DNA of 64,000 nt from Kordiimonas sediminis. GTDB taxonomy: Bacteria > Pseudomonadota > Alphaproteobacteria > Sphingomonadales > Kordiimonadaceae. Shown here piece after piece: positions 59,810 through 64,000 of the stretch (positions within the stretch are counted from its first letter, which is position 1; each line of letters starts with the position of its first letter). The translations under genes were made by a program, and so were the position numbers. The stretch is taken from NCBI RefSeq assembly GCF_014656395.1, contig NZ_BNCI01000002.1, forward strand, positions 1,054,001 through 1,118,000, read 5' to 3'. A model generated the notes under the pieces. It was not told where the DNA came from. It was given only the letters and a program-made list of their open reading frames with translations, and made no database searches.

Positions 59810-60268
59810 TTATTTATATAGTATTTTAGAATCATGAAAAGAAGACCGTTTCCACGTCTGCTCAAGACGCACCCAAGTCTCAGTGGTGCGTAAACGTCGT
59901 CTGGAAATTTCACCATCTGCTTCTGTATGCACAGTAATAACCTGCGACACGATTACGACGTTTTCTAAGGGCCTTACAATTTTTCTATCCGTGATATCAT
60001 ATACAAGAACCTTGAGAATACCGTCGGCAAGCTGACGGGATCGTGACCTGTTCCACGCCAACCAATCTTCTACCGGAACAATCCCGCCATCTGAATTCGT
60101 ATGGAGATAGTCATCTGCAAGAAGGGCCTCTAGCGTTTCAACATCCCCTGCCTTGTAGGCGCTTTGAAACTGATCAACCGCTGCCAATATATCAGACTGC
60201 GTTCCCTGTGCAGAAACAGCCGTCACTGCCAAAAAAGTACACCAACATAGAAATACAAGCTTCTTCAT
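59810..60268 (-). CDS. Exported SnoaL-like/DUF4440 protein
   Basis: A 152-residue protein with a signal peptide (VFLCWCTFLAVTAVSAQG, cleaved after VSA) and an NTF2-like cone domain of the DUF4440 type: a helix AVDQFQSAYKAGDVETLEALLADDYLHTNSDGG, followed by the strand region VYDITDRKIV and TWVRLEQTWKRSSFHDSKI. Such domains bind small ligands or act as isomerases; the function is unknown. GGAGGAT precedes the ATG. It stands alone. Confidence 0.83.
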   Translation of the reverse strand: MKKLVFLCWCTFLAVTAVSAQGTQSDILAAVDQFQSAYKAGDVETLEALLADDYLHTNSDGGIVPVEDWLAWNRSRSRQLADGILKVLVYDITDRKIVRPLENVVIVSQVITVHTEADGEISRRRLRTTETWVRLEQTWKRSSFHDSKILYK

Positions 60269-60661
60269 GAATATCCTCCCCCTCGCCTGTCTTCATGACG
60301 GAATATGCTAGGCAACTATGGCCACGAGAAGGCGCTGACATGCGCCCTTACCCAACTCAACAAACTCGCTATAAATAAAATGTAAAGCAGGCATGACCAA
60401 ACTATTTAAGCATGCCTGTTTTCTTTCACAGCTCTCACTCTGGGCTAATTTCTGCTTCAAAACTTTCAATCAGTCACAGATATTCATGAAACTCATATCA
60501 ACCAATCAGGTTGGAACTCATAGGCTCCTAAAGGAGATAACTCAGCTTTCTATGACAATGTCATGTAAGAGAGCAACTATAATGATTTATTACACCACCT
60601 TGAATACGCTAGGGTTAAGGTTAGATAACAAACATTTCACTTAAATGAAGGGATATGTGAG
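60269..60661. other. 393-base gap without a convincing gene
   Basis: AT-rich sequence between the SnoaL-like gene and the XRE gene. An 83-codon plus-strand frame (60393-60644) has unlikely composition; a 30-codon tail of it starting at 60553 follows AAGGAG by 14 bases, but the spacing is too wide to trust. No tRNA, repeat or terminator was found. The promoters of both flanking genes should lie here. Confidence 0.5.
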
Positions 60662-60934
60662 ATGACTGGCGAAGACAAGCATCCTGATTACTGGACCCCT
60701 ACATACCTAAAAGCTTGGCGTACTGAATCAATATCTCAATTGGCTAACGTTCGGAAACTAACGCAAAATGAAGCAGCTAATTTGCTCGGCATCAGCCGAA
60801 AGCAGTACAACGAACTGGAAAACGGAAAAACAAGAATTGACCGCCGCACCAGTATGGCATGCCTCTATCTTGCGAATATTGCCGAAAACAGCCCGGAATA
60901 CCTGAGAAAACTGCTATTCAAAGATCAACTATAG
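60662..60934 (+). CDS. Small XRE-family DNA-binding protein
   Basis: A 90-residue single-domain regulator. The helix-turn-helix spans about residues 28-60 (KLTQNEAANLLGISRKQYNELENGKTRIDRRT), with a short helical tail. GAAGGG precedes the ATG. No toxin or antitoxin partner is seen beside it, and no known ligand domain is present. Its targets are unknown. Confidence 0.82.
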   Translation: MTGEDKHPDYWTPTYLKAWRTESISQLANVRKLTQNEAANLLGISRKQYNELENGKTRIDRRTSMACLYLANIAENSPEYLRKLLFKDQL

Positions 60935-60984
60935 ACCTTCGCATGCACCCCAATTACCCCTAAAAGAAAATCAAATCAGGGACA

Positions 60985-61018
60985 GAAAAAGAAAAAGCCC
61001 CTGCTAAAGCAGGGGCTT
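60985..61018 (-). terminator. Terminator of tRNA-Pro
   Basis: On the minus strand, AAGCCCCTGC-TTTA-GCAGGGGCTT is followed by TTTCTTTTTC, four bases after the tRNA 3' end. Confidence 0.92.
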
Positions 61019-61021
61019 AAT

Positions 61022-61098
61022 TGGTCGGGAAGACAGGATTTGAACCTGCGACCCCTACACCCCCAGTGTAGTGCGCTACCAGGCTGCGCTACTTCCCG
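61022..61098 (-). tRNA. tRNA-Pro (GGG)
   Basis: A 77-nt gene with acceptor CGGGAAG pairing with CTTCCCG, A73, encoded CCA, and anticodon loop CTGGGGG reading GGG. Confidence 0.97.
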
Positions 61099-61145
61099 AC
61101 AATCTATTCCGCCTGTGGCAATGGGGGCAACCACAAGCGGAGCGG

Positions 61146-61174
61146 ACTATAGCCGCGGCTACTATGGGGCGCAA
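61146..61174 (-). promoter_or_regulatory. Promoter of tRNA-Pro
   Basis: On the minus strand, TTGCGC (61174-61169), a 17-base spacer and TATAGT (61151-61146) lie about 40 bases before the tRNA, in the gap after the Rieske gene. Confidence 0.45.
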
Positions 61175-61202
61175 GCTGAAACATGCGCGGTTTCTGTTTT
61201 TT

Positions 61203-62771
61203 CTAGCCTTCCCGTGCCACGGTTGCTCTGGCCTGATTAACAGTCCGTGCGGTGTGATGCTGCCTTGCCGGTATTGATAGATACCGGTTTAGCGCGGCAA
61301 CAACTACCCTCCCCGTCTCCGCACTGACAGACGGCAACAGCCGCTTCACAGCCATAATCGATTTAAGTCGGTGGACACTGTATATATACGCCCCCGCATC
61401 CATATCGAACAGAGCCTCTGTGACATGATCTAAATACAGGTCTGCGTCCGCAACCACATAGTCTTCATAAGAAGCGTTCGGATCAATAAAGCTACTGTTA
61501 CGACCAACAAAGCAGCCGAGTTGTAAATTCAGGGAATGCCACAGCTCGGGTCGTTTTTTCGCATGGATATACCCCGCCTCTGCAAATGTCAGGGCGTGGG
61601 TAAAATCAAGAAAACCAATGTTCTGCCCGACAGGATTATCTGTCCGGTGCTGAATTTCCTCTTTAAACCGCAATAACTGCAAAGCAGCCGCGTGAAGAAG
61701 TGTCTCCCATACTTGCTGGGGCGGTTCAATAGCCCCTGCGGTGACACGGTGTAGCTCGCGTACACTGTATGTGCTCAATGTCTCAGGGCCAGGAAGTGCC
61801 CCAATAGTCTCGGCCTCAGTCGTATGCAAATGAATACGGAAAGATTTAAACTCAGGAATTAAATCTTCCCGCGCTGACAGAACAAAATACCGACTAAGCT
61901 GGATCATTAAGTCTTTCTCGGCACCTGCACCCAGCCTATCCACTAACTCACGTGCCTTCTGCAGAAAAATAACCGGATGTCCAAATCCCGCATAATGAGA
62001 ATAGACAAAGTCCTGAAAGACTGGTTCCAAATCCCGAAACCCAAGCCCTGAGGCCACCGCACCGCGGACCATGCGAACTGCCTTCTGCTGATCCATTTGT
62101 TCAAGGGCATCCAGAAACTTTTCTCTATCCCAAGGCATGGTGCCTTCAGGAACCGGAGAAAACGGGGAGAAGCGACAATCCCACGAGAAAATCGCATAAG
62201 CTTCCAGTCTGGCATGCAGGGCCTTATCAGGGTAAGCATCAGCGAGGGTCAGCCAATCTGCTAAGCCAGCATGTGCATGACCGAAACCTCTTTCCAGTCG
62301 GTCCACTGACCATGCGAGAATATCAAGCGTTGTTCGATTACCATCACCCCCAGCTTTTTCCTGGCGGGCAAGGCCGCGCGCAAGCCGTTCGTAATCATAC
62401 TCATCGACCGCCTCGCGGATATCTTTGTCAGCCCGCTCCAACTGCTTCTCTACAGGGTCCGGGCTTATATCTACCAGAATATCATCACCCTTGATCAGAA
62501 CAGGGAACACTTTAACCGCATCCCTGCCCTGCACTGCTTCGCCTGTTTCCAGGTCAAATGTCCAACCGTGCCAATTACAAGCCAACTGGCACTTTTCGTT
62601 CAGAGTGCCTTCAATAAGCGGAAAACCTTCATGCGGGCACCTGTTAGATACAGCACGCACCCCCGACTTCGTTTGGAACAAGGCTACCTGAACTCCGTCT
62701 ATTTTCCGGAGAAGGCGTCCGGTTTTCTGCAGTTCTGTTATGGATGTCGCTTTTGTCCAGATATGTGTCAT
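61203..62771 (-). CDS. Rieske 2Fe-2S domain fused to an unrecognised His-rich helical domain
   Basis: A 522-residue soluble protein. Residues 5-100 form a Rieske ferredoxin domain with ligands Cys45-x-His47 and Cys65-x2-His68 ([19 protein letters not shown]). The remaining 400 residues do not match the catalytic domain of ring-hydroxylating oxygenases: I find no D/E-x-H-x4-H iron motif of that type. Instead they are mostly helical with scattered conserved-looking His and acidic residues ([62 protein letters not shown]). The layout suggests a diiron- or cofactor-binding helical oxidase fed by the Rieske cluster, but that is a guess. AGGAGCGG precedes the ATG. It is divergent from a regulator with Fe-S-type cysteines. 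Confidence 0.85.
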   Translation of the reverse strand: MTHIWTKATSITELQKTGRLLRKIDGVQVALFQTKSGVRAVSNRCPHEGFPLIEGTLNEKCQLACNWHGWTFDLETGEAVQGRDAVKVFPVLIKGDDILVDISPDPVEKQLERADKDIREAVDEYDYERLARGLARQEKAGGDGNRTTLDILAWSVDRLERGFGHAHAGLADWLTLADAYPDKALHARLEAYAIFSWDCRFSPFSPVPEGTMPWDREKFLDALEQMDQQKAVRMVRGAVASGLGFRDLEPVFQDFVYSHYAGFGHPVIFLQKARELVDRLGAGAEKDLMIQLSRYFVLSAREDLIPEFKSFRIHLHTTEAETIGALPGPETLSTYSVRELHRVTAGAIEPPQQVWETLLHAAALQLLRFKEEIQHRTDNPVGQNIGFLDFTHALTFAEAGYIHAKKRPELWHSLNLQLGCFVGRNSSFIDPNASYEDYVVADADLYLDHVTEALFDMDAGAYIYSVHRLKSIMAVKRLLPSVSAETGRVVVAALNRYLSIPARQHHTARTVNQARATVAREG

Positions 62772-62916
62772 TGCTGCCGCTCCTCGCTGATTGTTTATTC
62801 TGTGACTCGGTTAACACCTCTGAACGTATCCTACCGTATTCAATCCACGCTAAATCCTGACCCATGGGGCTGTCCTTTTTTATAAAGTTATTACTATATT
62901 TATTAATATAAGACGC

Positions 62917-62957
62917 CCTTGAATAAATCAAGTATTTTGTTTATATATTATTCAAGG
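62917..62957. promoter_or_regulatory. 10-bp inverted repeat in the Rieske/regulator promoter region
   Basis: CCTTGAATAA (62917-62926) is repeated inverted as TTATTCAAGG (62948-62957), 21 bases apart. The right arm overlaps AAGGAG, the ribosome binding site of the regulator gene (ATG 62971). Placed this way, a bound dimer could block both transcription and translation start. Confidence 0.55.
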
Positions 62958-62970
62958 AGTAATTAACCCA

Positions 62971-63594
62971 ATGACAACACGTGAAAAAATTCTCTTTGAA
63001 TTAAAAAAATATGGTGTCCAGACATCGCAGCAAATAGCCGAAACCCTGGGAATGACCAATATGGGGGCACGACAACACTTGCTATCGATGGAAGAAGAAG
63101 GCGTCGTAGTTTGCTGCCAAATGTCGGCATCAGGGCGCGGTAGACCCAGCAAAGGTTGGGAGCTTACTCAAAAGGCTGACATTTTTTTCCCGGATGCACA
63201 CAGGGACCTAAGCCTTGATATCCTTGAGGGTGTTAAAACACTGTTTGGGCAAGAAGGCCTGGACAAACTGATTGATCAGCGCAGCGAAACCCAGCGCAAA
63301 GTCTATGAGAAAGAATTGTCTCAGGAAACATCATTAGGGGATCGGTTGGATGCCTTATCGACCGTACGGTCAAAAGAGGGCTACATGGCTGAAAAAATTG
63401 AAACAGATGACGGGTATCTGTTCATAGAAAACCACTGCCCCATCTGCGAGGCCGCCAAGGTATGTACCGGCCTGTGCAACAAGGAGTTAGAAATATTCAA
63501 GTCTTTGTTTCAGGGTATCGCGGACGTTGAACGTACCGAGCATAAAGTCAGTGGCGCGAGACGCTGTGCCTACAAAGTATCCCCTAAATCATAA
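62971..63594 (+). CDS. SufR-like transcription regulator with a C-terminal Fe-S cysteine set
   Basis: A 207-residue regulator. Residues 1-65 form a winged helix of the DeoR/ArsR type (SQQIAETLGMTNMGARQHLLSMEEEG, then the wing GRGRPSKGW). The C-terminal part has Cys156, Cys159, Cys165 and Cys169 (NHCPICEAAKVCTGLC) and Cys199 (GARRCAYKV), the arrangement seen in SufR-like regulators that bind a 4Fe-4S cluster. It is divergent from the Rieske gene, with an inverted repeat overlapping its own ribosome binding site, so it probably represses itself and the Rieske gene according to Fe-S or oxygen status; that is inference. Confidence 0.85.
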   Translation: MTTREKILFELKKYGVQTSQQIAETLGMTNMGARQHLLSMEEEGVVVCCQMSASGRGRPSKGWELTQKADIFFPDAHRDLSLDILEGVKTLFGQEGLDKLIDQRSETQRKVYEKELSQETSLGDRLDALSTVRSKEGYMAEKIETDDGYLFIENHCPICEAAKVCTGLCNKELEIFKSLFQGIADVERTEHKVSGARRCAYKVSPKS

Positions 63595-63614
63595 TAAGCA
63601 AAAATCACAGTTAC

Positions 63615-64000
63615 TTAGGTCAGTTCTGAACGGATAGAGCGCAATTCTTTCAATAGATCGCTTAACTCTTTTTTCTTTTCCTGTGATGCAGAATCCTGTG
63701 ACGGAGACTCCTGAGAATACTGACCCGCAACGTCCTGCGCTATACCGTGCTCAGTAACCGAAGGTGCTGGCGCTAAAGTATCTTCGTGACGGCTGCCATA
63801 GGTATGCGCTGATTGAACGGTCGGAGATTCCAAAATTTGCTTTTTGCCAACAGCCTCACCCCCCGGGCTGTAATTCGCCTCCATCAGGGACGGCGCAGCC
63901 TTGACACCCTGCACTCTCTTCAACGCATCGGCATCCAGCGGTTCATCCAGTGCCTGTGCAATTGTCGCCTTCAAGCCTTGTTCCTTGAACAATTTCTGCA
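63615..64000 (-). CDS. Unrecognised protein, C-terminal part (cut by window edge)
   Basis: An open frame of at least 128 codons that ends at 63615 and runs off the right edge; an internal TTG at 63992 is unlikely to be the start. The visible part begins QKLFKEQGLKATIAQALDEP (helix-prone), passes through a Gln/Ser/Pro-rich, probably disordered stretch around SQESPSQDSASQ, and ends in a charged helix (KKELSDLLKELRSIRSELT). No family is recognised. It is convergent with the SufR-like regulator, 20 bases away. Confidence 0.65.
   Translation of the reverse strand, partial: QKLFKEQGLKATIAQALDEPLDADALKRVQGVKAAPSLMEANYSPGGEAVGKKQILESPTVQSAHTYGSRHEDTLAPAPSVTEHGIAQDVAGQYSQESPSQDSASQEKKKELSDLLKELRSIRSELT

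Noticed and set aside
60393-60644. 83-codon plus-strand frame before the XRE gene
   Set aside because: Odd composition, no ribosome binding site at the first Met, and no family resemblance. Its last 30 codons follow AAGGAG but with a spacing of 14 bases.
60662-60934. Toxin-antitoxin module around the XRE protein
   Set aside because: No toxin-like frame of suitable length lies on either side.

Overview
The window is a gene-dense stretch of chromosome from an alphaproteobacterium of moderate GC content. The evidence for the class is the intact nuoABCDEFGHIJKLMN operon with nuoC and nuoD separate and birA-coaX-rnj-mce behind it, the tig/clpP/clpX/lon/hup block, the purF-SDR pair, and several families common in this class (PAS_5, DgcN/DgcA). 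A tRNA-His gene that encodes G-1 opposite C73 argues against the Rhizobiales/Rhodobacterales/Caulobacterales group, many of which have lost this pair. Marine lineages such as Kordiimonadales, Emcibacterales or Sneathiellales would fit, but the order cannot be fixed by reading alone.

Layout. 1-17.7 kb (minus strand): start of methylmalonyl-CoA epimerase, ribonuclease J, type III pantothenate kinase, biotin ligase, then the whole respiratory complex I operon. A palindrome close to the Irr/ICE consensus lies upstream of its promoter. 17.9-20.4 kb: tandem identical tRNA-Asp genes and tandem identical tRNA-Val genes flank a small membrane protein and an exported beta-lactamase-fold hydrolase. 20.4-27.6 kb (minus): HU, Lon, ClpX, ClpP, trigger factor and tRNA-Leu, a protein-quality block whose main units end in clear hairpin terminators. 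The trigger factor carries a histone-H1-like Lys/Ala/Pro tail. 27.8-32.6 kb: NAD(P)HX repair enzyme, tRNA-His, the PII protein glnB behind a sigma-54 promoter, glutamine synthetase, and an unknown protein ending in a FliM-like EIDALF motif. 32.7-44.4 kb (plus): parE, a DEAD-box helicase, an enoyl-CoA hydratase, the tightly packed mlaE-mlaF-radA-cvpA group, purF, an SDR and a MarR-GNAT fusion regulator.

44.4-50.2 kb (minus): tauE-like exporter, both subunits of methylmalonyl-CoA mutase and the MeaB chaperone GTPase; with mce at the left edge this gives the final steps of propionyl-CoA to succinyl-CoA conversion. 50.3-54.9 kb: a hotdog thioesterase and a probable D-glutamate catabolic locus: DUF819 membrane protein, GntR/FCD regulator, DgcN and DgcA, with TGTA/TACA operator-like sites in the divergent promoter region. 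55-60.9 kb: MFS transporter, an exported M17 aminopeptidase, a periplasmic solute-binding protein and a PAS_5 protein separated by an FNR/FixK-type box, an exported SnoaL-like protein and a small XRE regulator.

61-64 kb: tRNA-Pro, then the least familiar locus of the window. A Rieske ferredoxin domain fused to a long unrecognised His-rich helical region is divergent from a regulator with SufR-like cysteines, and a 10-bp inverted repeat overlaps the regulator's ribosome binding site. The window ends inside an unrecognised gene. No CRISPR array, insertion sequence, prophage or rRNA operon was seen.
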